Both the position numbers and the translations under genes were made by a program. Positions 11,046-23,860 of a stretch of DNA of 64,000 nucleotides are shown in pieces. The DNA comes from Toxonevra muliebris (Eukaryota; Arthropoda; Insecta; Diptera; Pallopteridae), in NCBI GenBank assembly GCA_963691655.1, contig OY829329.1, positions 16,320,708 to 16,384,707 of the forward strand. The letters are read 5' to 3'. Position 1 is the stretch's first letter, and every line of letters begins with the position of its first letter. Under the pieces are notes generated by a model that saw only the letters and a list, made by a program, of their open reading frames with translations, was not told the DNA's origin and did not search any database.

Positions 11046-13910
11046 GAGAGTTATATTAATTGCTTTCACCATTGGTGGTGAAAAACAAGCTAAATTCTTA
11101 TTTGAGTTTGTTTGAAAAACTATTGCGATTTTTGAAGAAATTTAGCAAGAATTAAATATATCAAAAACCTTCACCGCTGGAGTTTAAGGCTAAAACATTG
11201 TGCAAAACCGTTATCTTTCAAAACTGAGACAGGAAATATTTTTATCCCATAAATATTGATTTATTGAGTATCATTAATATGTAATAAATGAAAACAACAT
11301 GACAAATACGTAAGCCTTAAAAAAAATTATACAAAATCGAGCCACAAACAAAGAAAAACCATAAAGGCTTTTGTGACATTTCCGACTAAGAAACACATTA
11401 CTTTCTAATCTATATTCACTCCACAAAGTCAAGGTTAAACTAAATAAAAAAAAAAGAAGAATATCAGCTGCCACTTTAGAATTCCTTACCAGCACGTAAA
11501 AGTTAAAAACAAAAATGTTAATAAAAATGTCATGAAGTGGTAGTAAAAAACAGCAGGAAACTCTTTTTCTCAAAAAGGATAACTTAAGTACATAAGTCTA
11601 TAAAGAAAAAAAAAAGTGAGTGTAGTTTTTGAAATAAAATAAAAAGGTCATAAAAAGTTTCACACTCCGAGAGACACACACACATACGCATGCATGTAGA
11701 GAAACATCCTTTCCATTGCTCTACCAATAATGAGCTACAATAAAAATTTATTACATTTTGACCACCATGAAATTATCATTAGACAGATATTTGTTGTTGT
11801 TGGCGTTTTATATTTGATTTGAAGGGAACGGGGACGGGGGGGGGGGATAGCTAACAATATGTTTCCAAAAGTCAAAAAGCAGAGGAAATATATATCTAAC
11901 TGCTATTGTTATAAAGGATATAGATTCTTTGCTCATGCTTTCGTGTGAAAACAATAGATAAAAGAGTATAAATAATAAAATAGGGAAAATCATAAAAAAG
12001 GCTAACACACACACACACACGCACAACGGGATACTGTCATGAAAAATGACACTTCGACAGACAGTTAGAAAGTAAGAGAGAAAAAGAGAGAGAGAGAGAG
12101 AAGGAACTATTTAACTAGACTCACACACACATGTGTCCCTCTGAATCTCTATGGGACTTCAAACGTATAACAGCGTAAAACCTTCGCCCTGCTGCTGTCA
12201 ACCCTTGGCAACAACAACAACAACAACACAATACAGCCCAAAGTCGTTTGTCACTTTTAACAGATTTGTTATCCTGTCGAGTTAATGTCACCCTCAGTCA
12301 TACAATAGACACATAAAATGTGATGCTGCACAGGGGGGATGGGGACACAGGGAAACCAAGAGCGACTGACTGATTCAAAGATGAGCCAGGAACCTCTAAA
12401 AATGTTGTAATACTCTGTTGATTTCCAAACCAACCAACCAAACAACAACAAAACCAACAACAACAACATTATGCTGCTGCTGCTTCTGCTGAGATATTAA
12501 AACTTGTGGTGATTTACTTTAGTTTTCGAATAAAATCGAAAAAAAAAAACAGAGCAAAACAAAACCGAAGAGAAAAACAAAAGATTGATCAAATTGGGCA
12601 CACGTTCGATTTATTTTATTTCACAAAAAAAAAACAACCTTCGTCCTTTCTCTATGCATCCTTCTTCTTCTTGTTGCTTTACTTTTACATCTCGTCGCTG
12701 CTGCTGCTGCTGTTGTTGTTTAGTGCTTTGTAATGTCTTAACATTTGACACGTCCTTTTCGGTCATAGATTACTCACTTAGATTGAGGATTATATTTGTG
12801 TGTGTGCGTGTGTGTGGGGTTGACATAACAAGGATATTGCTCTTTAGTTAAGGTTTCCTAATAAATTTGTGCTACGTTTTGTTTTTTTTTTTTTTTCGTT
12901 CTCTCCTTTTCTTTTTTAGTTTGTTTCAAAGGAAACATTTATATTATTATATATAGCACACACACACACACACACATACACTCATATAAACAGCCACACA
13001 CATAAACATATCCTTGTATTATTATATATATGTGGGGGGCGAGAAACATTAAGTGATTTATGGCACAGTGATGTAGTCGTTGTAAGTGTCGTCGTCGTCG
13101 TCGTCGTCGCCGTTTTCGTCCTCATTCATCTGCGAATGATTTACAGTGGGTTGGCTTTGAATTTCCCCCGTTGGTGGTGTCTGTCTGTTTGTATATTAAT
13201 GAATTTATTACATAGTTTAACATATGACTTCTTAATTTGATTGCGGTGTAGTCGTTTTTCTATTTCATTTCTTTCGTTTCTATTCGTGATTTATTTATTA
13301 TACATTGTATTCAGTTTGATAATAAAGATTCAAAGGAGAATGAATTCGCCAACGGTCATGTCCTTTTTGTGTCTCTATTTATTTACCAAGACTTGGTGTT
13401 GGAAAATTTTCTGTTCACTGTAGGCAGTCAAGCACCTCAAAAGCCTCAGCTGTCTCAAGTTCGATCCTCAGAAAGGGAATAATTGCTATAATAATTATGA
13501 GTTTTAATAAAGCAAGTCACTTCGGTTGCTTAGGCCAAAAGTGATTAACATAGCTTCAATTACTTATAAAAACTATGAAGTTAGCTTCTTTGATATGAAA
13601 AAGTTCTCCCTTCGGCAATTGCATTCGAAATCAGCCAATTGAGTCGAATCACTTACCGTATCTCAAATACGGCTATAGATTTACTATACATAGATGGTAT
13701 TTTATGTTTTTTCCCATTGTCAGCTTTATAGATAATGAAATAATGTCGACCTTATCATCACTTTCGACTTGACTTTACATTTTGAACCGAATTCGTGTTT
13801 GATCCTCTAGTGACAATCATTTGTGCACTCATTTTTGTAACTCATTCAGGACAAAATTTTACGCAACATTAAAACACAATAATGAATTACAATCTTCAAT
13901 CCATTTTTTC
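11046..13910. other. Microsatellite-rich non-coding DNA
   Basis: No convincing gene. Simple repeats: (CA)n at about 11684, 12005-12020, 12121-12132 and 12956-12976; G-run 11830-11847; (AG)n 12086-12101; (CAA)n 12209-12229 and 12431-12468; (TGC)n about 12471-12491; (CTG)n then (TTG)n 12697-12720; (GT)n near 12796-12816; (GTC)n 13087-13111. Such density is common in introns and flanks of large fly developmental genes, but no exon is visible. Confidence 0.55.
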
Positions 13911-13919
13911 ATAATTGAA

Positions 13920-16450
13920 AGAGTCTCGCAGTCTCCGGGTCACTGATTCTGACCCTGTACTATCAGACTACTCTTCGTCTAGGATTTTCGTTAACAAGAT
14001 CCAATTTATTTTAATCTTACCGATTTTAACCTTAACCGGTGGACTTAAAATTTACCATTTACTCCCAACATTGATCCTGCCAATTCAAAACTTAGCCTCT
14101 GGACTTAAAACTGATAATTCCGACACAAACTGCTGATTTGAAACTTGCACTGCGAGAGTTTTTGACTCAAACCGATTATTCTGATCCAAAATTTACCCAG
14201 GTGACTTAAAACTGATCATGCTACATCCTAACTGTACTAATTTTGTGGATTCAAAACTAATCCTGGCGTTTTATAATAGTTGGCTTGAAACGAACCGTGC
14301 CGATTTATAACCTGTTGACTTAAAACTGACCATACTAATGAAAATCAAAGATTCGAGTTTGAAAGTGTTCCTGCTTACTAAAATCTTACAAACCACAATC
14401 TGATCCGACTGATTTAAAACTGATAATTCTGATCCTAAACTATCGATTTGAAACTGATGCTGACGACTTAAAACTGACTTAAACCTGATTCTGCCGTTTA
14501 TTTACAACTAATCATACTGATTAAAACCTAGTTGACTTAAAATTTATAATTTTGACACAAGCTGATTCAAAACTTACCCTCTGGACTTAAACCTGATCAT
14601 TCTGACACAAACTACCGATTAGAAATTGGCCCTGCTGGTCCAAATTCCTACCCAAAACTTACTCGGCTGACTTAAAACAGATCATGCTAACTCCTAACTG
14701 ATCTTGTGGTTTCAAGCTAATCCTGGCCGTTCAAAACTGTTGGTTTAAAATGGACCTTGCCGACTTAAAAATTATCCTGCCCATCAAAACCTTTTGACTT
14801 AAAACTGACCATTTCAATCAAAAATCAACCCAGCTAAAATCCAGAAAATCACATCCTAATCCTGCCATCTTGAAATCTAAAATCTTACCAATCACAACCT
14901 GATTCGGCTGATCTAAAACTGCCAATTTGAAACTGACTCTGATGACCTAAACCGGTTTCTGTTGACTTAAAATTGATAATCCAGGCCACTCAAAATTGGT
15001 TCTTTTCACTCAAAACTGACCCTATTACTTAATTTGATTTGCCGGCTCAAAACGACCCAAAACTTATTTCAAATCGACTCAAGAATGATTCTACTAATTC
15101 CAAACTTTTCTTGCCGATACAAAGCTGATCGTATTGAGTTAAAACCGATCCGGCCGTCTTAGTTGGAAACCGACCCTTCCAACCTAAAATTTATACTGTT
15201 AGTCGAATCTAATCCTGCCCGCTCAAAATTGATTCTACTCCACATAAACTGATCCTGGCTTAATTATAATCCTACCGATTCTGTAGACTCAACGTAGCTT
15301 ATCTTAACCTAAAACTGATGCTGTTGGCTTAAGTTCGACTCAGAGTTGATTCTGCCGACTCAAAGCTGATTCGTTGACCTGTGGGCTTAAAACTAATCAT
15401 ACCGGCTCAAAAATGCCGATTTTAAGCTATACGTACCGAGCCAACTTAAACCGGATTTCGCTGACTCAAAACTGATTCTGTTCACCTAAAACTGAATCTG
15501 TAGTCCTAAACCTGATCCAGCCGGCTCAAAACTGCTTTTATTGATTCAACACTAATCATGTTGACTGAAAACAGATTCGGTTGACCAAAAACTGGTCCCG
15601 TTAACTTAAACCTAATCTTTTCTCAAAACTGATTTTGTAGACTCAAAATTGATCCTATTGACTTAAAACTGACTCTGCCAATTCAAAATTGCAGTTCGAA
15701 ATAGTCGATTCCGCTCTACAATATATTCCATTGGCTTTAAACTATTCCTGCCGTCACAAAATTGATACTGTCGATTCAAAACTCACCCTGCCGACCCAAA
15801 ATTGGTCTTACTGATTAAAAACTGGTTTCGCCGACCCAAAACTGATCTAGTCGACTCACAATTAATCTGGTTGACTAAGCTCCTCCAAGCTGATCTTGTC
15901 GACATAAAACTAATCGCTAAGTACAAAACCTTACCCTGCTGCCACAAAGCTAATCCTCCCAACTCAAAATTGCTCCTGCCGTACCAACCCTGAACGTGAT
16001 GATTTCAAAGAGATTCTGTCGATTCAAAACTGTTCCTGCCGTCACAAAACTGATACTGTCGATTCAAAACTTACCCTGCCGACTCTTAACTGATCTTGCT
16101 GACCGAAAACTGTTCCTGCCGTCAAAAAACTGATCCAGTCGACTCAGAATTGATTTGGTTGACAAACTTGGCTATTAAAAATTTCAAATTTTTAAACTGA
16201 CCCTGATGGCCCTAAACTGACACTGTCGTCAAAATCGTTCAATCCAAAAACTGACCCTGCTGCCCCAAGGCTGATCTTGCCGACTAAAAACTTCTCTTGC
16301 CGTCCCAACTCTGTTCCCAAAACTGTTCCTGCCGTCCAATATCTGATAATTCTGACTTAAAACTGGTCTCGCTGACTCCATATTGCCGATTTGAAACTAG
16401 CCTAGCCAACCCACCCTGTTGACTCAAAACTGATCCTAACTCACTCGTAA
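13920..16450 (+). repeat. Degenerate 20-bp minisatellite array A
   Basis: About 2.5 kb of diverged copies of a 20-bp unit close to gactcaaaactgatcctgcc. Consecutive in-register examples at 15640-15700 are gactcaaaattgatcctatt then gacttaaaactgactctgcc. Units drift by point changes and small indels. A 20-bp period shifts frame every unit, so open frames within it are not coding. The same unit occurs in reverse complement from about 18440. Confidence 0.9.
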
Positions 16451-18400
16451 ACCTCGCTTTCCCACCATCTTACCGCTTTTAGAGCACGGTAGCCGATTTA
16501 GGACCTGGATAAACTTTTTCGTCCAGAAATGTTTTCATTAGATTTCATGCATCTAGATACAATAGTCTGAGCTAATCATTAATGACACGGTCAGTCACGT
16601 AGAACACGTGCTTCAATATAAATAAAAGATTTATGTGGATTTCCAAATATTAAAATCATCATCAAACATATATAAAACGATAAAAAAACTACATAAACGA
16701 AATTACTTTACTTCACTTCCGCCTTTCCAAGTAAAACACAAAGTCCTGGATACTAAATAATAGCAATTATTTACAATCATGCGACAAATCAATGTCAAAT
16801 GACTATATAAAAAAAATCATAAAACATGAAAAGAAATAAAAGAAAAGAAAAACATATTGCAAATTGTAACTGAAATTATTGTATTAAATGAATACGCCAA
16901 AATAAGAAACAAAAAAAAAAGAAAAGAAAAAAAGGACGACAATGAAAGATCGAAGGACAACAAACTCGTTGGCATTTCCTTTTTCATTTATTTAGCACAT
17001 AAAACATTATAAAAATGCAGGCGGAAATGTTGTCAAGTAAAAAAGGACGACGACAACGACAGTAACAACGACGTGACTTTTAAAATGACAAGGGACAAAA
17101 GAATACGGACATGTAAAAATACCCAGACCCAATAGGGAAAGATGTGTATCAAAAGTTGGCCATAGAAGAGTTAAAGCGCATCATTTTATAATTTTTTATA
17201 TAATATGTTCGTGAATCATTTTTATTTTGGAAACAAGAATAAAATATACAATTTAATTAATTACTTTGGGTTAATTCACCGAAACTTTACTCAGTTTCCT
17301 TTTTTTTGTGCTGCTTTCTTGAGCACATTTGTATTCAAAAGAAACGAGACTGAATTGGATTTCTTATAAAAGTATATGGTGAGCTCAAACCGCTCTCAAA
17401 AGAAGCTCGTTTGCTGAACAGCAAATCTGAGGTACACTCAATTTCATAATAGGATATGCACATCAGAGTAATAACTATTTATAAACGACCATAATGAATG
17501 ACATCGTTTGCTATGCTGAAATGTAAAGATACCATTGTTTTCAGTACAGCAAAAATTTTTTTAGCAAATTTTGTTTGTTATTGATTTAGTTTAATGTGAG
17601 CAGAAAGAAAGCAAAAAAGGGACAAATGAAAAATCAAAGCTATAATTTATGAGCCTTTCATGTTTATTGGAAAAACAGAAAATTGTCTGCACTGAAACGG
17701 GGCGGTCATTTTTATACTCCATGCTTCATGGCATATAATTTACAATAAAATTTATGTGTCCTTGGTTATTAAAGTCATTATATCTGGCATATTCTTTTGC
17801 ATTTTCAAGGCTATCGCTTTAATGACTTCCTGTTTTATTTAATTGCATACACGAGTGAACTCTATTTAAAAATCTATAGTTGATTTAATTCCATTGTAGC
17901 ATTGCATGTTGATAATATTTTAATTTATTGCTATTTTATTGTTTTACATAATTCATGTATTTTAAAAGAATTAACACATGCTCATAGTCAAAACTAGGAA
18001 GACGAACCTTTTTTCTTTTGTCTGCTTATGCAGTTTGGCAATTGAAGTTTCTCCGTACGGCTTTGATTTTTATTTATCCTTAAAGTCACAGTTAATTTAC
18101 TTAATGATTATCCTCATCTGCTACGGTCACATAATGGCATTAATTTTTCTCCAAATTTAAATGGTTGAGTGTTTTTTAAAAAAGCATCAGTGGCATATAA
18201 GTATTTTTAGTAGCTGACTCGATCTCGTTTCATGCTGAGTTTAAATAAGTACAAAATTGTGTCTGTTCTCAGACCACACATCTCGCGTTAGTCGGGAAGC
18301 TTAAATGTTGAATATTTCTTTTAGATTTTTTAAAAGAAGGCTTTAACGACGTAACCCTATGGACCCACTTACACCAGGGGCATATCCGCATGCCGCACGG
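16451..18400. other. 2-kb spacer between the two inverted minisatellite arrays
   Basis: AT-rich (many polyA/T stretches), with no array units and no recognisable gene. The frame at 17978-18160 is short and has no domain or promoter signals. Confidence 0.5.
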
Positions 18401-18439
18401 ATTCAGTAACTGACTCAGCAGAGGCTAGGATTTTATTTC

Positions 18440-20990
18440 CAGGAAATATCAGGCTCAAGTGAGCGGACCAGTTTTAAGCTGACAGGGACAGCTTAGAGCA
18501 GCTAAGTCAAAGGAATCAGCTTTGGGTAAGTTGGCTCCGTCCGTTTTCCTTCAACAGAGTCAGTTTTAGATCAGCAGAATCAGTTCTGAGTCGACATAAG
18601 TCAGCGGGGTCTGTTGTAAGTCAAAAAGAGTAGTTTTGGATCCGCATATTCGTTTTTGAATCGGCAGGATCAATTTTAGATCAACCGAATCGGTATCGAG
18701 TTTTGAAACCATAGGATTAGTTTAGAGTTAACGGAATCAGCTACAGGATCGATGGGATAGATATAAAGCTGTGTCTAATTAGCAGTTTTCTGTCGGCAAG
18801 ACGTGTTTCCTGCCATAAACGACAGAGTCAGTTTCATGTCAAAAGTTAGCCGGATCAATTTCGGATAGTTATGATAAGTTTTGAGTGGGCGGGATTAATT
18901 TTGAGTCGGCAGTTTTTCGTTTTTTGTTAACACGGTCAGTTTTGGGTCGGCTGGGTCTGTTTTAAAATACCGAGATCGGTTTTAGGTAGGCAAACAGTTT
19001 TGGGTAAGAGACAGCTGGATCAGTTTTGAGTTGTCGAAATCAGTTTTATGTCAACAGGGTCAGTTTTGAGTCGGCAGTTTTAAATCGACAAAATTAATAT
19101 AAAGCCATCAGAATAGGATCGTTGGCGGTTTTTAGTCGGTCTCCGTCAACGAAGTCAGTTTTGCATCATCGAAGTCAGTATTGAGTCGGTAGTGTCTATT
19201 ATAAGTCAACAGGATCAGTTTTGGTTCAGCAGGTCAGTTTCATATCAGCAGCTAGCAGGGTTGGCATGATACATCTTGAGTGAAAGAAATCAGTTTTTAG
19301 TCAGCAAGATTACTTTTTAGCCAGCATGATCAGTTTTGGATTACATGAAAAGTTTTAAGATGGCGCATTTAGTTTAGAGTTGGAAGAATCACTTTTGAGT
19401 CGACTGAATCAGATTTTAGCCGACAGGATTAGTTTTGAGTCAACAGGGTCTGTTTTGGGTCGGGTAGGGCAGTTTTTTGGTTTGCAGGGTCTATTTTAAA
19501 ATACCGAGATCAGTTTTGGGTAGTCAGAGCCAGCTAAGTCACTTTTAAGTTTTCGAAATCAGTTTTATACCAGCAGGGCTAGTTTTAGGCCGGCAGGTTT
19601 GAATTAACAAAATTAATTTAAAGCCATCAGAATCAGAATGGGATCGGTGGGATAGGCACAAAGTTGTGTTGAATCAGCAGTTTTGAATCGGGCCGCGTCA
19701 ACGAGGTCAGTTGGGACAGTCTTGAGCCCGCGGAGTCAGTATTGAGTTGCTAGGATCTTTTTTAAGTCAAAGTGATTAGTTTTGGGTCGACAGATCAATT
19801 TCATATCGGTAAGTTTTGAGTCTCGAAGAAATCAGTTTTTAGTCGGCAAGATTAGTTTTTTGTCAGCGTGATCAGTTTTGGATTGTATGAGAAGTTTTAA
19901 GTGCGCGGGTTTACTTTTGAGTTGGCAAGATTTGATTTTAGACGACAAGATTAGTTTTGAGTCAACAGGATCAGTTTTGGGTCAGATGGGCCAGTTTATC
20001 GAGTCGGTAAGGTCTGTTTTAAAATACCGAGAATGGGTAAGCAAAGCCAGTTGGATCAGTTTTGGTTCACAGGGTCAGTATGAGGGTCGGCAGGATCTGT
20101 TTCAAGGATCGGTGGGATCAGTTTCAAATCGGTAATTTTGAATCATCAGGGTGAGTTTTGGTTCGGCATGATCATTTTAAAGACGTTGGGCCGAGAGGAT
20201 TATTTTTGAGAAACCAAGTTCAGCTAAAGATCATTAGTTTTAATTTGACCGATCAGTTTTATGTGAACCAACGACCATTTATGTCAGACGATATCAATAG
20301 CGATTCGTATCATCTTATTCTTGTAATGGGACGCGGTCTGGACAGGTTGTATCGATAACTGATCTGAGCGGTCACGGATGTGCCTCACGGTCGAAATGGA
20401 TGGGAAGAGTGCCCGATAGGATTCATCGTTATTCAAAAAATAATATATAATATTTCGGCAGAATCAGTTTTAAATTGGAAATTTCGAGTCGGAAAAATTA
20501 GTTTAAAGTAAACAAGGTAAATTTTTGTCATATAGATAAGTTTTTTGAGTCGGTGGGATCTGTATTAAGTCAACGAGATCGGTTTTGGGTCGGCAGGGTT
20601 AGTTTGAAGTTGACAGTTTTGAGTCATCCGGACCAGTTTTGGATCGGCATGATAACTTTTGAGTCGGTAGCAACAAGTTTAGTGTGGCATTACCAGCTAT
20701 GAAATGGCGAAATAAATAAAATAGTCGCCGAGATTAGTTTTAAGTCTACAGGGTCAATTTTAAGTTGGATAGATCAATTTTGATCCATGGGGTCAGATTT
20801 AGTCGGCAGGTTCTCTTTTAAGGATCGGTTTTTAGTCGACAGAGCCAGTCTCGTATCGGCAGTTTAGACTGGAGTGATCAGTTTTGAGACAAAGAGATGA
20901 ATTTTTAGTCGGAAGGATTAGTTTTGAAAAACAGATTCAGATTTGGGTCACAAAGATAAGTTTTGAATGGGTAGAACTAGTTTTAAGTAA
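18440..20990 (-). repeat. Degenerate 20-bp minisatellite array B (array A in reverse complement)
   Basis: Units such as cagttttgagttgtcgaaat then cagttttatgtcaacagggt (about 19020-19060) are the reverse complement of the array A unit. The array is interrupted at about 20250-20455 by non-repeat sequence (including cggtctggacaggttgtatcgat). Length and degree of decay are similar to array A. Confidence 0.9.
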
Positions 20991-21064
20991 AGAGATCAGG
21001 GAAAATTAGACGGTCGCTTCGGAATTCACCACAATTCCTCGTCAATGGTCTCAGTGATAGTTTT

Positions 21065-21150
21065 TATAGGTCTTTCAGCAACCTATACATTTGAAATCGT
21101 AACCCAGAATTATAAAATTTTGATTTCAAATATCTTCATTGAATAGAGAT
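21065..21150 (+). repeat. Fragment matching the insertion in dispersed repeat copy 1
   Basis: The stretch from atttgaaatcgtaacccaga through attttgatttcaaatatctt matches 1837-1895 with a handful of substitutions. It sits between array B units. Confidence 0.7.
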
Positions 21151-21159
21151 TTGTAGTTT

Positions 21160-21440
21160 TTAATCGGGAAAGTAGGTAAATCAAACCTAGATTTGGTTTG
21201 AATTGGCAGGGTCAGAATTGAGTTTGTAGAAACTATTTTGGCACGACCTAGTCAGTTTTTTATTGACAATTTCAAGACGGGAAGGTCAAACTAATTAAGA
21301 CATGAAGTTAACTAAGAAACACTATAACTAAACCTAATTTTCGTAATCTATAAAGGTCAGGCTTGGCCGGCAGGATTAGTTTTGAATTAGTTGGACTAGT
21401 TTTAAGATGACAGTATTAGATTTGAATTGTTAAAATTGGC
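21160..21440 (-). repeat. Outlying units of minisatellite array B
   Basis: Scattered units (ggcagggtcagaattgagtt; ggcaggattagttttgaatt) continue the 20-bp family in the B orientation. More outliers occur at about 23395-23660. Confidence 0.65.
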
Positions 21441-22343
21441 GGTCTGTGCAAAACTCGCTTTTTCAGTGTTTCTGTGCATCGCTTTCCTTTCTTTACTTCT
21501 TGCTTGCTTGTCTAACGAAATCTGAAATGATATTCTGTTACTGATGCATATCAATGTTTTCTCACCAATGTTTTCTTTCAAGAGGTAGATTGTTTTGGTT
21601 TATTGTCTGCCCCATAGAAATCCATCTATCAGATCACACGATCTAACCTCTACTAAAATATTGGCGTTGAATTAATCACCTTATTATTGTATTCATATAA
21701 TTAACACATAAACGCCCTCAAAGTAGGCGCCAACTAGTTTTGTTGAAAATGTATATCACATGATCTAACCTTCTTCCTTTATTACAAAATAATCATGTGA
21801 GAAATTTATAATTCCGACAAAACCTAGTAATTAAAAGTCGATTAAAAGGCAAAAAGGATTTCATAAAAGAACCTGCCTATTTTGAAAAAATGTTTAAATG
21901 TTGTTCCGAAACACGAATATAATGAAAAAGAACAGATGTTAAAAACTATAAAACTCATTGTGTATTTAAGTATATTATTAAAAATATAGAATTCTGTAAA
22001 AGAAAATTATAGCACAAAGTTTTTATATTGCGACCTAAATAAAAACAAACGAGGCAACAGGCCAAAAAGGAGGGATACCGGTGTGAAAAACGGAAGGCAA
22101 ACTGTTTTAGTTAGGCAACCTTATAGTGGATGGAATATGTGACAAAACTGGGATAAACTGTTAATGTGTACACTTTCAACAAGAAATAAATACATGTACT
22201 AAATAATACATGCACCAAGTGTGTAAGTAGATGAAACGAGGTGAGGGGGACCTCACGAAACACTGAAAATACAACATGCGGGTTCACAAAGCCAACCACA
22301 TTTTAAATACTTAAGTACTTCAACACTTATGCTTTCGCATTAA

Positions 22344-22374
<31 letters not shown>

Positions 22375-23390
22375 GGTTTGTTTTAAGTAAACGTAGCATA
22401 CTTTTAGCGAGTTGTTCTCTCTTGTGTTTTCTGTTTTGCTTCTTTTTTTTTAATGCTTAAACTAACCTACCTCGCTAATGAATGCATTAGGCTTTGCTGG
22501 CTGCTGATGTTTCTTGTGATTCTTGCTACTGCTACCTTGAATGTAAAATGCGAAAATTGTTAAGTACTTTTTAAGTTGTTCAGAGTAACATGAGTATGTG
22601 TAATACATGCATGCATACATATGTTAGATACATTTGCCCATATACACTTGTACAGTGAATTACACAACATTTGATACTAAGCGGGGATTTTATAATTATC
22701 CGATTACTTCTACCATAATATTTAGTAGCAGGCAGTAGCTGTAGAGACCAGGAACAAACATTACCACATTTTTGATGATGCAACTGTTTGTAATGGGTAT
22801 TTTGATACGTTATGCAGTTTTACATAGAAAATGTATCGTAAAAAACAGTGCCTTATAGGAAAGTTATTAACTCTTTGAATTTTTTTTTCAAACGCAATAA
22901 GTTTCAGCTTTTTTTCGAGAACTGTTTCTGATAACGATTTTGAATCCATGCGGGAAAATAAACCAAAGTCATTCATTATTCATATTTACCCTTTTCCTCC
23001 CGAATTTTGAAGGAACTTTAAAATAATGGGCCACTACGAGCTCTCTCTTTTCCTCTTTGGAATGAAAAAAAAAAAAACTGCAATAAAATGCAAAAGTCGT
23101 GACACTCAAATGATTACTAAAAATGGCCATAAAATCCATGGACAACTGTCCCACTAGTTGTGTATAAATATTTTATAATCCAAATATCTCGAGCTTTGCA
23201 CGTTTCAGTAAACTAATTGAGTATAGTCTGTGGGAGCATTAAAAACAATCAAATTTATTGGACGGATTTAACGCCTCACAGCTGGAACAGCAGTTTGAGG
23301 AACTCGAGAAAAAATTCTGTCTCTCAGTTCAATAGGTGCTAAAGATGCCATTACACTATTCTGGACTGACCTATTTTATTGTTGTTTCCT
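21441..23390. other. No recognisable gene; (GT)n microsatellite
   Basis: AT-rich sequence with a (GT)n run at about 22344-22372. Minus-strand frames between 22111 and 23154 are short, overlap each other in different frames and have no recognisable domain or promoter. Confidence 0.45.
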
Positions 23391-23394
23391 TTTT

Positions 23395-23663
23395 TTGGGT
23401 CAGGTTCAATTTTAAATCTACTTAATTAGTTTTGACTAGGTTCAATTAGTGATAGTTTTTTTATGAGACTATGAAAATTAAATCTAGAGGTTAATTTTCA
23501 AAGTCATGACTTAAGTTCAATTAGTTTTGAGTCGGTAGAATCAGTTTTGATTAGGTAAAATCAGTTTTGGGTTGCCATTATAAGTTTAAACTAACAGGAT
23601 CATGTTGTCAGTTTACGAAATCATCTTCAGGTCAACAGTATCAAGCAGTAGTTTGGTTTTATG
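23395..23663 (-). repeat. Outlying minisatellite units beside the hAT MITE
   Basis: Units such as gagtcggtagaatcagtttt at about 23530 belong to the array B family in the same orientation, 2 kb beyond its main block. Confidence 0.6.
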
Positions 23664-23671
23664 GTCTAGGC

Positions 23672-23852
23672 CAGGGCTGTCCAGAGCATGCGGATTGTAA
23701 AAGATAAATTGATGAAGACCAAATAAACATATGAATGATATCCCGTATATTTTTATTTTTGCTTGAGAACAGAAAGTATTTGTTTTTGCAACCCTCCAGT
23801 CTAAGTAGTAATTTGTATTAGCTCGGGAACGTATCTATTATGGACAGCCTTG
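23672..23852. mobile_element. hAT-type MITE, 181 bp
   Basis: Ends are cagggctgtcca (23672-23683) and tggacagccttg (23841-23852), inverted repeats with one mismatch. The element is flanked by perfect 8-bp direct repeats gtctaggc (23664-23671 and 23853-23860). CAGGG-like termini with 8-bp target duplications are the hAT hallmark. It is too short to code. It inserted in sequence resembling minisatellite units, so it is younger than the outlying part of array B. Confidence 0.92.
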
Positions 23853-23860
23853 GTCTAGGC

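Noticed and set aside
13425..13480. Possible tRNA because of aagttcgatcctc (B-box-like)
   Set aside because: No matching A box at the right distance and no cloverleaf stems could be formed by eye.
13915..14136. 73-codon frame at the start of minisatellite array A
   Set aside because: Made of 20-bp units that change frame each repeat; no codon bias, promoter or domain.
19878..20358. Two frames inside minisatellite array B
   Set aside because: Same reason: reverse-complement 20-bp units, no conserved protein period.
13920..20990. Possible CRISPR-like regular repeats
   Set aside because: Units are contiguous with no spacers, are highly diverged and lie in eukaryotic DNA.
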